The translations under genes and the position numbers were made by a program. A DNA stretch of 64,000 bases, taken from positions 1,054,001 to 1,118,000 of the forward strand of contig NZ_CP024901.1 in NCBI RefSeq assembly GCF_003343245.1, written 5' to 3'. Below, in pieces: positions 9,312 to 17,753 of the stretch; position 1 is the stretch's first letter; the number at the start of each line of letters is the position of its first letter. The notes below the pieces were generated by a model that saw nothing but the letters and a program-made list of their open reading frames with translations, was not told where the DNA came from and did not search any database. The DNA comes from Photorhabdus laumondii subsp. laumondii (GTDB lineage Bacteria; Pseudomonadota; Gammaproteobacteria; Enterobacterales; Enterobacteriaceae).

Positions 9312-10034
9312 TTATGCCAGAGGTATATAGGGATTCGTGTTAATAAATCGGGTAGGAGCATAATTATCGTACCCCTTATCTCTGCAATATTCCTTTAACT
9401 GGCTTAATGAATTTATCCCTATTTTTTGATAAATAAATTGTAACTTGCTTTGTACCGTTCTATAGGTAATACTTAATTTTCTCACTATATCTTTAGCACT
9501 GAGTGATTGCAACGCAAAAAATACTATATCGAACTCTCTATCTGTAAAAATCTCAGTTGGATTGCCAAATGATAATGATTCAGGAGGTTTATTAATTTCC
9601 ATATGATACATTGAAAAAATTTCTAGCTTTTTAGCTCTGCCTACTACGCCAATCGACTCTCCATCTTTTATCAAAGGCGTGACGTCCGCCATAAATGGTT
9701 GAATAATTTTATCCCTACCGCCATACATAAATGTAATCAAAGTAGGAATGACTTTTTTTTCCTCCATCACTCTACGATCATTAGATTGAATAATATCAGC
9801 AATCTCAGACCAATAAACCGGGCATTCACTATCCAGTTTACCTTCAACATTAAACCCTTTGGGTAGTCCGCTATGATGAAGTCCGTAATCATTCATATAG
9901 ATAAATCTCGATTCCTTATCTTTTATATACCAGAACTCATTACAGTTTTCCATATACGATATGAAGGCATCAAAGCTTTTTGAATGAACATCCAGATCTT
10001 TATTTACAGAGAAACTCATCGTGTTATCTTTCAT
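9312..10034 (-). CDS. PAS4-LuxR solo regulator, array gene F (most divergent)
   Basis: A 240-residue member with the most divergent sensor: CNEFWYIKDKESRFIYMNDY, then YWSEIADIIQSNDRRVMEEK and VVGRAKKLEIFSMYHMEINK. The first 30 residues and the last 70 remain close to the others. Two changes touch the DNA-binding domain (AKDIVRKLS and RTVQSKLQ). It probably recognises a different ligand but a similar operator. An ERIC element separates it from its 3' hairpin. Confidence 0.9.
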   Translation of the reverse strand: MKDNTMSFSVNKDLDVHSKSFDAFISYMENCNEFWYIKDKESRFIYMNDYGLHHSGLPKGFNVEGKLDSECPVYWSEIADIIQSNDRRVMEEKKVIPTLITFMYGGRDKIIQPFMADVTPLIKDGESIGVVGRAKKLEIFSMYHMEINKPPESLSFGNPTEIFTDREFDIVFFALQSLSAKDIVRKLSITYRTVQSKLQFIYQKIGINSLSQLKEYCRDKGYDNYAPTRFINTNPYIPLA

Positions 10035-10138
10035 AATTTCACCTATCATGATTGAACTGTAAAACCGTGATAACGTTCATGTGAGGTATCCCACAAAACT
10101 GCTTTTCGCTTTGTTAAGCGAGTTTCGGTCGGCGCATA

Positions 10139-10160
10139 GGATTCTGTTTAGACAGAATCC
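10139..10160 (-). terminator. 3' hairpin of LuxR array gene G
   Basis: Arms GGATTCTGT and ACAGAATCC with a 4-base loop, about 35 bases after the stop of the gene at 10196-10918. The A-T variant is kept on both arms, which supports a selected stem. Confidence 0.6.
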
Positions 10161-10195
10161 TAATGGTATAGTAACGACAGCAATGCTGTGCATTG

Positions 10196-10918
10196 TTATG
10201 CCAGAGGTATATAGGGATTAGGGTTAATAAATCGGGTAGGAGCATAGTTATCATACCCCTTACCCCTGCAATATTCTTTTAACTGGCTTAATGAATTTAT
10301 CCCTATTTTTTGGTAAATAAATTGTAACCTACTTTGTACTGTTCTATAGGTAATACCTAATTTTCTAGCTATGTCTTTAGCGCTTAATGACTGCAAAGCA
10401 AAAAATACTATATCGAACTCTCTGTCGGTAAATAAATCAGTTGGTTTGCCAACAGTTAATGACTCGGGATGAATGTTGTTTTCAAAATGATACATGGAAT
10501 AAATTTGAAGTTTTTTACCGTGCGACACAATCCCAATGCATTCTCCATCCTTCATTAGCGGTGTAACATTGACCAGAAATGGTTGGATTATTTTTTCTTT
10601 TCCGACATAAGTGAAGGTGTGTAGTACCGGAATGGTCTTTTGACTCGTCATTACATTGTTATCGTTAGCTTGTATAATATTTTCAAACTCAGACCACGGT
10701 GCTGGACATTCACCATCAAGCCTCCCTTCTATGTTAAAATCCTTAGGAAGACCGCTGTAATGAATCATAGTATCATTGGCATAGATGAATCGATGTTCCT
10801 TGTCTTTTATTACCCAAACATCATTGCTGTTTTCCATGTATGAGATGAAAGTGTCAAAGCTTTTTGAATAAACATCCAGATCTTTATTTACAGAGAAACT
10901 CATAGTGTCATCTTTCAT
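10196..10918 (-). CDS. PAS4-LuxR solo regulator, array gene G
   Basis: A 240-residue member starting MKDDTMSFSV. Distinct residues include DVYSKSFDTFISYM, NDVWVIKDKEHRFIYANDTM and GIVSHGKKLQIYSM. The DNA-binding end is of the gene A type (IARKLGITYRTVQSRLQ). Ribosome site and start are as in the other copies. Confidence 0.9.
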   Translation of the reverse strand: MKDDTMSFSVNKDLDVYSKSFDTFISYMENSNDVWVIKDKEHRFIYANDTMIHYSGLPKDFNIEGRLDGECPAPWSEFENIIQANDNNVMTSQKTIPVLHTFTYVGKEKIIQPFLVNVTPLMKDGECIGIVSHGKKLQIYSMYHFENNIHPESLTVGKPTDLFTDREFDIVFFALQSLSAKDIARKLGITYRTVQSRLQFIYQKIGINSLSQLKEYCRGKGYDNYAPTRFINPNPYIPLA

Positions 10919-11023
10919 AATTTCACCTATCATGATTGAACTGTAAAACTGTGATAACCTCCATGTGAGGTATCCCGTAAAATCCCCCTTCGCGTTGCTG
11001 AGCGAGTTTTGGGCGGAGCATAA

Positions 11024-11042
11024 GGTTCTGCTTGGCAGAACC
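11024..11042 (-). terminator. 3' hairpin of LuxR array gene H
   Basis: Perfect 8-bp arms GGTTCTGC and GCAGAACC with loop TTG, 36 bases after the stop of the gene at 11079-11801. Confidence 0.6.
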
Positions 11043-11078
11043 CTAATGACATAGTAATGACAGTGATGTTACGCATTG

Positions 11079-11801
11079 TTATACCAGAGGTATATAGGGA
11101 TTAGGGTTAATAAATCGGGTAGGAGCGTAGTTATCATATCCCTTACCCCTGCAATATTCTTTTAACTGGCTTAATGAATTTATCCCTATTTTTTGATAAA
11201 TGATATGTAGCCTGCTTTGTACCGTTCTATAGGTAATACTTAATTTTCTGGCAATATCTTTAGCGCTTAGCGATTGCAACGCAAAAAATACTATATCGAA
11301 CTCTCTATCAGTAAATAAATCAGTTGGTTTGCCAAAAGTTAATGACTCTGGATGAATGTTATTTTCAAAATGATACATGGAGTAAATTTCAAGTTTTTTG
11401 CCGTGTCCAACAATGCCAATGCATGTCCCATCCTTCATTAGCGGTGTAATATCGACCATGAATGGCTGGATTATTTTTTGTCTCCCGCCATAAGTGAAAG
11501 TGTTTAGTACCGGAATGGTTTTTTGACTCGTCATTACGTTTTTATCATTAGCTTGTATAACATCTTCAAACTCAGCCCACGGTGCTGGACATTCACTATC
11601 AAGCTTGCCTTCTATGTTAAAACCCTTAGGGAGGCCGCTGTAATAAAGCATAATATCATTCGCATAGACGAATCGAGATTCGTTGTCTTTTATGATCCAA
11701 AAGTCGTTGCTGTTTTCCATGTATGAAATGAAGGCGTCAAAGCTTTTTGAATGAACATCCAGATCTTTATTTACAGAGAAACTCATAATTTTATCTTTCA
11801 T
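11079..11801 (-). CDS. PAS4-LuxR solo regulator, array gene H (first transcribed)
   Basis: A 240-residue member starting MKDKIMSFSV, with sensor variants NDFWIIKDNESRFVYANDIM and CPAPWAEFEDVIQANDKN. It is the promoter-proximal gene of the array. Its ATG has AGGTGA 5 bases upstream, and 20 bases further up begins an array of eighteen 8-bp units. The frame is open through those units, so repeat number could alter leader length or join an upstream start to this gene. Confidence 0.9.
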   Translation of the reverse strand: MKDKIMSFSVNKDLDVHSKSFDAFISYMENSNDFWIIKDNESRFVYANDIMLYYSGLPKGFNIEGKLDSECPAPWAEFEDVIQANDKNVMTSQKTIPVLNTFTYGGRQKIIQPFMVDITPLMKDGTCIGIVGHGKKLEIYSMYHFENNIHPESLTFGKPTDLFTDREFDIVFFALQSLSAKDIARKLSITYRTVQSRLHIIYQKIGINSLSQLKEYCRGKGYDNYAPTRFINPNPYIPLV

Positions 11802-11820
11802 AATTTCACCTATCATGATT

Positions 11821-11964
11821 AAACTGTAAAACTGTAAAACTGTAAAACTGTAAAACTGTAAAACTGTAAAACTGTAAAACTGTAAAACTGTAAAACTGTA
11901 AAACTGTAAAACTGTAAAACTGTAAAACTGTAAAACTGTAAAACTGTAAAACTGTAAAACTGTA
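11821..11964. repeat. Octanucleotide tandem repeat, 18 units of AAACTGTA
   Basis: Eighteen uninterrupted 8-bp units directly upstream of array gene H. The matching positions before genes A, E, F and G hold only about two imperfect units (AAACTGTA AAACTGTG type), so this is a local expansion. Pure simple repeats of this length are typical of slippage-prone contingency loci. They do not encode a plausible protein themselves. Confidence 0.95.
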
Positions 11965-12956
11965 AAAACTTCGATGTAAGGTTATCACTTTTACGACGCA
12001 ATGAGTAATTATGTTTTTAATGAAGAATTACAATATGGAATGTGAAAAAATTCGCTGTTCATGTAATTGGTTTAATTAAGTGTGAAAATCTGACGTGTGT
12101 ATTGATTTTCGCTCTTGTTTATAACCGAGCAGTAAAATAATTTTATAGCTCGTGGTCCTATTCTCTTAGGTTAAATAATGTGGATGATCGCTTTTAGTGC
12201 CATTTGAAAGATAACGGGTATAGACAGCATTAATCTAATAACAGAAGTAAAAGCATTTAACAGGGTTAACCCGATTAGCTGCGAAAAAAGGAATAAAAAA
12301 GTTTATTTAATTACATTAAAAATGATTAAAGGAATGAGGGGTGTTTTAAAATCATTAGCATACCTGTTACCCTCTTTAGTTTTAAATCTAAAAATATAAG
12401 AAGGAAAAACTAAGTGTCAGTTTAATGAAAACGGTTAAATTAAATATTATTCAGGAAACGAAAAAGACCATTGGGCTTTAAAAAGCGGTTAAAACTTTGT
12501 ACGATTAAAACCAGAAATTTAAATAGTGGCTTTTAATAACAGTTTAAAACCTACCATCATAAAGCTATCAGTGAAAAATGAAAAAAATGGCCTTGTTAAT
12601 GTTTAAATACCCGTTAAGCCTATAACCTTTCTGGTAAGTTAATTCGCCAGATTTTTAACCATCGTTGATGCTAAAACACCCTCTCGTTTTTTTAACTGCT
12701 TTTGTGCCCAAAAAAGCTGCATAAAACGTAATGATTTCCTATAACTATAAAGGTGTAATAATGTGATGTAACAACGAGAATTTGTATAATATACCGTCTT
12801 TTATGATTTAATTGATTAGTTATTGCGCTTTAGATCTCAAAATTTAAAGAATGGCATTTGATTCCCAGAGAAGACTCCTTATATTCACACGCCTTGTATT
12901 TTTTTAACAATTGTAGCAATGGTGGATCAGATATCACCGGCGCTAATGGAGTCACC
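11965..12956. other. Long intergenic region, no gene seen
   Basis: About 990 AT-rich bases between the LuxR array and the carboxylate transporter. It holds the upstream part of the array promoter, a 20-base ERIC end (12203-12222) and a possible -10 TATAAT near 12786. No coding frame is convincing. A long transporter leader or a small RNA is possible but unsupported. Confidence 0.5.
12203..12222. repeat. ERIC end fragment
   Basis: TTGAAAGATAACGGGTATA matches the terminal bases of the full ERIC copies; the rest of the element is missing. Confidence 0.6.
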
Positions 12957-14342
12957 ATGGATGTTTCTGAATCTTTAACCACAGCTATAAGGCCAAATTT
13001 TTCGAATAAAAAAGGCTTAATTATTCTGGCTGCTGATATTGCGCTACTACTTATTCTACTTAATACGTTACCGTTTGGTGAAAAAGCTAATGCAGGTTTA
13101 GCACTAATGATATTTGTTGGTGTGCTGTGGCTTACTGAAGCTATTCACGTCACGATTACTGCATTATGTATTCCAATTCTGGCAGTTGGTATGGGGTTAA
13201 TGAATACGGGAGATGCGCTGAAATCTTTTGCTAATCCCATTATCTTCCTGTTTTTTGGTGGCTTTGCTCTGGCAACGGCCCTTCACATCCAAGGATTGGA
13301 CAGACTGATAGCTAACCGTCTGTTGATGATTGCCCGTGGACGTTTATCTGTAGCGGTGATGTTGTTGTTTGGTGTGACGGCTGGCCTTTCCATGTGGATC
13401 AGTAACACAGCGACTGCCGCGATGATGCTGCCATTAGTATTGGGTATTTTGTCTAATCTGGATGCACGTTCTGAGCGCCATACGTTTGTATTTGTGCTGT
13501 TGGGTGTGGCTTATAGTGCAAGTATCGGTGGCTTAGGTACTTTGGTGGGGAGCCCACCAAACGCGATTGCAGCGGCGCAATTGGGTATCGATTTCTTCAA
13601 TTGGATGAAGTTTGGGGTTCCGTTGGTGGTTATTCTGCTGCCAATGATGGTGGGTGTTATGTATCTGATGCTGCGCCCGAATTTGAATCATAAATTCGAC
13701 ATGAAGCTAGAAAAACTGGATTGGACTGGCAAACGTCTGATGACCATGCTGATCTTCTTATTAACCGTATTTTGCTGGATCTTTAGCACGGTTATCAGCT
13801 CTGCCTTAGGAGGTGTGAAAGATCTGGATACTATTATTGCTGTCAGTGCTGCTGTTCTGATTGGTATAACGGGGGTAGCGAGTTGGTCGCAGATTCAAAA
13901 TAATACCGAGTGGGGGGTGTTGATACTGTTTGGTGGTGGTCTGACTTTAAGCGCTATTTTGAAAAACTCAGGTGCTAGTGAAATCATGGCGAATGGTATG
14001 GCCGCGACTTTTGGCGCAAGCCACTGGTTTGTGATTATTGTTGCGGTAGCTGCGTTTATTATCTTCCTGACTGAATTTACCAGTAATACAGCCAGTGCAG
14101 CATTGCTAGTACCGATATTCGCAACCGTTGCGGAAGCGTTGGGGATGCCGATAATGACGCTGACACTTATTATCGGATTTGGGGCATCCTGTGCTTTTAT
14201 GTTGCCGGTTGCCACACCACCTAATGCGATTGTTTTCAGCTCCGGTCATATTAAACAGACTGAAATGGTCAGAGTGGGTATAGTGCTGAATATTGCCTGT
14301 ATCGCGATCATCTCTCTGTTTGCTTGGTTATTCTGGTTGTAA
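12957..14342 (+). CDS. DASS/SLC13 family sodium:dicarboxylate symporter
   Basis: A 461-residue inner-membrane carrier, the same size as Vibrio VcINDY (462). The two substrate-site SNT motifs are clear: ISNTATAAMMLPL in the first half and TSNTASAALLVPI in the second. The partner stretches LGTLVGSPPNAIA and LPVATPPNAIVFS form the pseudo-repeat. The chosen ATG has a GGAG site 5 bases upstream; the frame stays open for 33 more codons, but those residues look non-native. Likely imports C4-dicarboxylates such as succinate or malate with sodium. Substrate not proven by sequence. Confidence 0.85.
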   Translation: MDVSESLTTAIRPNFSNKKGLIILAADIALLLILLNTLPFGEKANAGLALMIFVGVLWLTEAIHVTITALCIPILAVGMGLMNTGDALKSFANPIIFLFFGGFALATALHIQGLDRLIANRLLMIARGRLSVAVMLLFGVTAGLSMWISNTATAAMMLPLVLGILSNLDARSERHTFVFVLLGVAYSASIGGLGTLVGSPPNAIAAAQLGIDFFNWMKFGVPLVVILLPMMVGVMYLMLRPNLNHKFDMKLEKLDWTGKRLMTMLIFLLTVFCWIFSTVISSALGGVKDLDTIIAVSAAVLIGITGVASWSQIQNNTEWGVLILFGGGLTLSAILKNSGASEIMANGMAATFGASHWFVIIVAVAAFIIFLTEFTSNTASAALLVPIFATVAEALGMPIMTLTLIIGFGASCAFMLPVATPPNAIVFSSGHIKQTEMVRVGIVLNIACIAIISLFAWLFWL

Positions 14343-14463
14343 CTGAAAATTTACTCATGTCCCTCTGGACACAATAACTATTCAATATCCCCATCAAATG
14401 TACGGTGGGGAAATAAAGCCAGAGGGGGAAGATTCATAGAGAAGGATTTGCCGAGCGCGTCAG

Positions 14464-15636
14464 CTAGCAATCTAATATTGTCAATGTAAGACCGATGACC
14501 AATCCGACGAATAGCACGGCCATTGCTGAGCTTGAACCTCCTGCGACTAACCCGATAGTGGCTAATGGCACTAAGCACAAAATCCCCAGATTATTGAATG
14601 TTTCTGCAAAGGCCAGAACCATACCTTTGTTAGGGCCTGCTCGTGTTGCCAAAACGACGGTACTTGCAGGCGCTCCAACGCCCAGCGCGGCACCCCAGAA
14701 TATTAAACATCCTAGAGAACCTAGGAGCGTAAGCGGAACCAGCATAAAAACTGAGATCACACCAGTCAGTAGCAAACTGACCAAAACTAAAATCACTTCT
14801 TCTCGATCGCAAAGCTTACGAAGCCAACCAACGGACAGATTACCTAACCCTAAGCCAACACCAAAGGTTGCAACAGTCAGACCGATTTCAGTGGGGCCAA
14901 ATCCGTACCGTTGACGTAAGACTTCTCCAGACAAAAGAAAAGCAGAGACGCCGGTGCCATTCCACGCCCCTTTTGCAATGATCGGCCTGACAACCGACCA
15001 TTGCCGAAACCAGACTAAGCGCTGGTTTGTTGGCTGTAGAGGCGCAGTTTTTGATGGCAGGCAGTAGATCCCGATGATGAATGTAACGACACTGCCAAGT
15101 GAGCTAAATAAAAACGGCGCTTGCCAATTTATTAAATCTGTCAATATCCCGGCTAAAGCTGGACCGAATGCAATGCCAAAAGTCATACCGAGCATAACGA
15201 TACCCATCGCTCCGGCTTGGCGATTATAGGGAATGATATCGGCGATCAAGGCAAATACGGTGGGTATGATTACCGCTGATGCTATACCGCCAAAAATTCG
15301 CAGCGTGATTGCGATATTAAGAGTGGGGGCAAGAGTGATAGCGAGGCCATCTGCGGCGAAAAACAGCAGAGAAATCATAAGTAATCTGCTTCTGTTAATA
15401 CGATCTGAAAAATACCCAAATATAGGTGCTGCCAGAGCGTAAGAAAATGCATAGCTGGATACCAGCCAGGATGCTCCGATCGCCGTTGTCCCGAAGGCGA
15501 CTGCAAGAGGGGTAAGCATGGATGACAACATGAATTCGGTTGCGCCAACGAAGAATACAGTGACTGAAAGGATAAATAAAAACGTGTATTTTGTGCTTTG
15601 TTCCAGAGTGGATGAATATTGTGCTTTTTTGTTCAT
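14464..15636 (-). CDS. MFS efflux transporter (DHA1-like)
   Basis: A 390-residue transporter with about twelve membrane segments. The N-terminal region carries the DHA1-like stretch FFVGATEFMLSSMLTPLAVA, and the loop after the second helix reads GYFSDRINRSRLL, a fair match to MFS motif A (G-x3-D-R-x-G-R-R). It resembles drug and metabolite exporters. A degraded copy of its 5' end lies at 18894-19007, fused to the end of an oxygenase gene, so this exporter and the oxygenase at 16821 seem to have been duplicated together. Confidence 0.82.
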   Translation of the reverse strand: MNKKAQYSSTLEQSTKYTFLFILSVTVFFVGATEFMLSSMLTPLAVAFGTTAIGASWLVSSYAFSYALAAPIFGYFSDRINRSRLLMISLLFFAADGLAITLAPTLNIAITLRIFGGIASAVIIPTVFALIADIIPYNRQAGAMGIVMLGMTFGIAFGPALAGILTDLINWQAPFLFSSLGSVVTFIIGIYCLPSKTAPLQPTNQRLVWFRQWSVVRPIIAKGAWNGTGVSAFLLSGEVLRQRYGFGPTEIGLTVATFGVGLGLGNLSVGWLRKLCDREEVILVLVSLLLTGVISVFMLVPLTLLGSLGCLIFWGAALGVGAPASTVVLATRAGPNKGMVLAFAETFNNLGILCLVPLATIGLVAGGSSSAMAVLFVGLVIGLTLTILDC

Positions 15637-15658
15637 AAGATCGATTTAACTCCATATG

Positions 15659-15785
15659 TATACCCTATGGATTTCAAGATGCATCGCGACGGCAAGGGAA
15701 CGAATCCCCGGGAGCATAGGTAACTATGTGACCGGGGTGAGTAAGTGCAGCCAACAAAGAGGCAACTTGAAAGATGACGGGTATA
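15659..15785. repeat. ERIC element, 127 bp
   Basis: Full copy 23 bases upstream of the MFS start, so it probably sits in that gene's promoter or leader. Confidence 0.9.
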
Positions 15786-16104
15786 GATAGATGTTCGTAT
15801 ATTTTTTGCGGTAAAACGTGATGAGTCAGTGACGTAGAAAAGCTATTGTGAAATACATATAAGGGGGCAGGCCAGATTAGGCAGATGTGAAAGTATTAAA
15901 TATTACAAAGGAAAAAGGGGAAGCGCATTAGTAATATCCGTAATAAAGAAAGCGAGCATAGAATTAATTTATCGGATTAGGTATGCCGGATATAAGAACG
16001 GAGTTTATCCCTTATGTACATTCTTTTAGCTACAGGAAACCTGATAAAAGTCTTCCCCACATTCGGGTTAGATGCTTTGGTTAAGCTTGTATTTTGCAAG
16101 AGTA

Positions 16105-16127
16105 GATATACAGTAAAAGTGTATATC
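16105..16127 (+). promoter_or_regulatory. Inverted repeat, likely antitoxin operator
   Basis: GATATACA and TGTATATC separated by 7 bases, ending 3 bases before the GGAGGT ribosome site of the antitoxin. Position and symmetry fit an autoregulatory site for an AbrB-type dimer. Confidence 0.5.
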
Positions 16128-16142
16128 CAAGGAGGTAATATC

Positions 16143-16376
16143 ATGCAAGTAGCAAAATGGGGTAACAGCCTTGCCATACGTCTGCCAGCTAGCTTAGTTG
16201 AAATTCTGGAATTGCGTGAAGGTGATGATATTGAGATTGTAGTGGATGATCCGCGTACCTTCGCAGTATGCAAGAAGCCTGGATCTGAGGTGTTGTTGGA
16301 GCGTCTTCGAACATTCCGCGGTAAGTTGCCGACAGATTTCAAGTTCAGTAGAGATGAAGCGAATGGTAGGGGTTAA
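16143..16376 (+). CDS. AbrB/MazE-type antitoxin
   Basis: A 77-residue protein with the swapped-hairpin AbrB/MazE motif at its start (QVAKWGNSLAIRLPASLVE, then LREGDDIEIVV). It has a very good AAGGAGGT ribosome site 6 bases upstream. Its end overlaps the next frame, a PIN-domain protein, as usual for MazE/VapB-VapC type loci. It should bind and neutralise the toxin and repress its own promoter. Since the toxin looks damaged, the antitoxin may now be a relic or serve only as a regulator. Confidence 0.85.
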   Translation: MQVAKWGNSLAIRLPASLVEILELREGDDIEIVVDDPRTFAVCKKPGSEVLLERLRTFRGKLPTDFKFSRDEANGRG

Positions 16377-16698
16377 GTCTTGCGGTTTCATCGACATCAG
16401 TGTGCAGGTACTCAATGAAGTGGCGCACGTGTGTGTGCGTAAACTTAAGATGAGTTGGGAAGAGATAGCGGAGTTCCTCGATATTGTACGTAGTTTTTGC
16501 AAAATCGTGCCTCTTACGGTTGAAGTTCATGACCGAGCTAGGCTTATTGCAGAGCGTTATCGCTTGTCATTCTACGATTCTTGTATTGTGGCGGCTGCGG
16601 TCATTGCAGGTTGTCGGACGCTCTATAGTGAAGACATGAATCACGGGCAGATGTTGGAGGACAGCTTGGTTATTAAAAATCCATTCTCATATGTTTGA
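16354..16698 (+). pseudogene. PIN-domain toxin (VapC-like) with internal deletion
   Basis: A 114-residue frame starting inside the antitoxin gene. From residue 13 on it is a good PIN domain (ISVQVLNEVAHVC, then RYRLSFYDSCIVAAAVIAGC and LYSEDMNHGQ with conserved acids). The start is wrong for the family: after FID the protein jumps straight to ISVQVLNEV, where relatives have about 30 more residues (the TNVLLYL strand and the first helices). In-frame loss of this part removes much of the metal site and the antitoxin-contact face, so it is probably inactive. Typical length is 130-145 residues. Confidence 0.7.
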
Positions 16699-16746
16699 CG
16701 ATTTGGTGAGCCAGAGAGGGATCGGGGTTCACCTGCTGATTTAACC

Positions 16747-16776
16747 TGACAGACACCGATATAAAGGTATCTGTCA
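16747..16776 (-). terminator. Hairpin after oxygenase gene (copy 1)
   Basis: Arms TGACAGACACC and GGTATCTGTCA (one mismatch) around GATATAAA, about 45 bases beyond the oxygenase stop. The same hairpin and the sequence around it recur at 25584-25613 after the paralogous oxygenase. Confidence 0.6.
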
Positions 16777-16820
16777 GCTCAAATCTGTGTTATGACCTTG
16801 ATTTATTGTGCTAAGAATAT

Positions 16821-17753
16821 CTACAAAGCGTTATTATCATCATACGACCGACTAATTTCCTGAACAGCAAATTCTTTAACGGATTGAACTTTGATCGGAC
16901 CTTTGGGACCATATTTGTAGAGATCACCAGCCAGGCTATTGTCTAAAAACATCGCATAGGACATTCTATCGCGCTGTCCATTACGTTCTGTGCGAACAAC
17001 GCCATGTATATTGGCCCGAACATTTTTCGTTAAATTTTCTGTCAGCACTTCTATCGAGCTACCAAAGTTAATTATCAGGTGACCAGGAACAGGATCAATA
17101 GCCAAAAGCTCATCATCTATATAAGCTAATAGTCCACGTTCAGTTGCTCTTAGGATTGTTATCCATCCTATATCCCGATGAAATTTAGATCCCCGGGTAG
17201 CTTTCTCTGATCGGTAGTGATTAAACCCTAGCATCTGATGCCCTCGTCCTTCCGAAAGACCACCTGTGACTAATTCCCAGTCACTACGAGGAATACCAAC
17301 ATGATTTAACACTGAGCGCAATATACATGTACCCATGTGTGCCATATGATGACCCAGTGTCGCGACCTCGGTTGGAATTAAGTTCCAGTGCGCTCGTTCG
17401 ATATAGAGATTTTCCCATTGATCATGTTTTCTGTCGAAATAACCTTCGAAACCGTTGGAAAAAGTACATGATTTGAATCCCGTATAGGGACGCAGATCAC
17501 CTTCTGTAACAGGTTCAAAGAAGTGGTATGCAAGTCGATCTCCGTATTCAAAATCTATATGGGGTGGAACTTCCAGGAGAAAAAAACCGTGTCGGATAGC
17601 TCGATCAAAGTCATCTTCATCAGTAAAAACAAGTTTGTCTCCTTCCAGGCGGGATCGAACCATGTTTGCCGATTTATAAGTTTCTGCGGCAGTTATTTCA
17701 GATGGCATTAATGGTAGTTTAATTGGAGCTCGCATTGTTGATGAGGTTTTCAT
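16821..17753 (-). CDS. IPNS-like Fe(II) oxygenase, copy 1
   Basis: A 310-residue protein resembling isopenicillin-N-synthase-type non-haem iron oxygenases. The iron ligands are visible as HRD in KFHRDIGWITIL and a distal histidine in NIHGVVRTERNGQRDRMS, followed by the R-x-S co-substrate motif (RMS). The N-terminal third (LVFTDEDDFDRAIRHGFFLL) resembles the DIOX_N segment. A paralogue of equal length lies at 25658. Together they bracket the AT-rich operon at 19.3-25.5 kb, suggesting a tailoring role in that or a related pathway. An AAGGG ribosome site supports the start. Substrate unknown; 2-oxoglutarate dependence is not certain. Confidence 0.75.
   Translation of the reverse strand: MKTSSTMRAPIKLPLMPSEITAAETYKSANMVRSRLEGDKLVFTDEDDFDRAIRHGFFLLEVPPHIDFEYGDRLAYHFFEPVTEGDLRPYTGFKSCTFSNGFEGYFDRKHDQWENLYIERAHWNLIPTEVATLGHHMAHMGTCILRSVLNHVGIPRSDWELVTGGLSEGRGHQMLGFNHYRSEKATRGSKFHRDIGWITILRATERGLLAYIDDELLAIDPVPGHLIINFGSSIEVLTENLTKNVRANIHGVVRTERNGQRDRMSYAMFLDNSLAGDLYKYGPKGPIKVQSVKEFAVQEISRSYDDNNAL

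Noticed and set aside
9121..9361. Frames reading SSCLFVGCTRSPRSHSYL or similar near several loci
   Set aside because: This sequence is ERIC read in one frame; it recurs at every ERIC copy and is not a gene.
5641..11726. A series of 67-codon plus-strand frames opposite the LuxR genes
   Set aside because: They are antisense shadows of the conserved sensor region, equally spaced because the genes are paralogous.
4314..11801. LuxI-type quorum-sensing pair
   Set aside because: No LuxI-like synthase was found near the array, and the sensors are PAS4 rather than autoinducer-binding domains.
11806..12001. Two 60-codon frames made of repeated VLQFYSFT
   Set aside because: They are just translation of the 8-bp repeat; starts are GTG and TTG without ribosome sites. 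Kept only as a possible leader that could join the LuxR frame.
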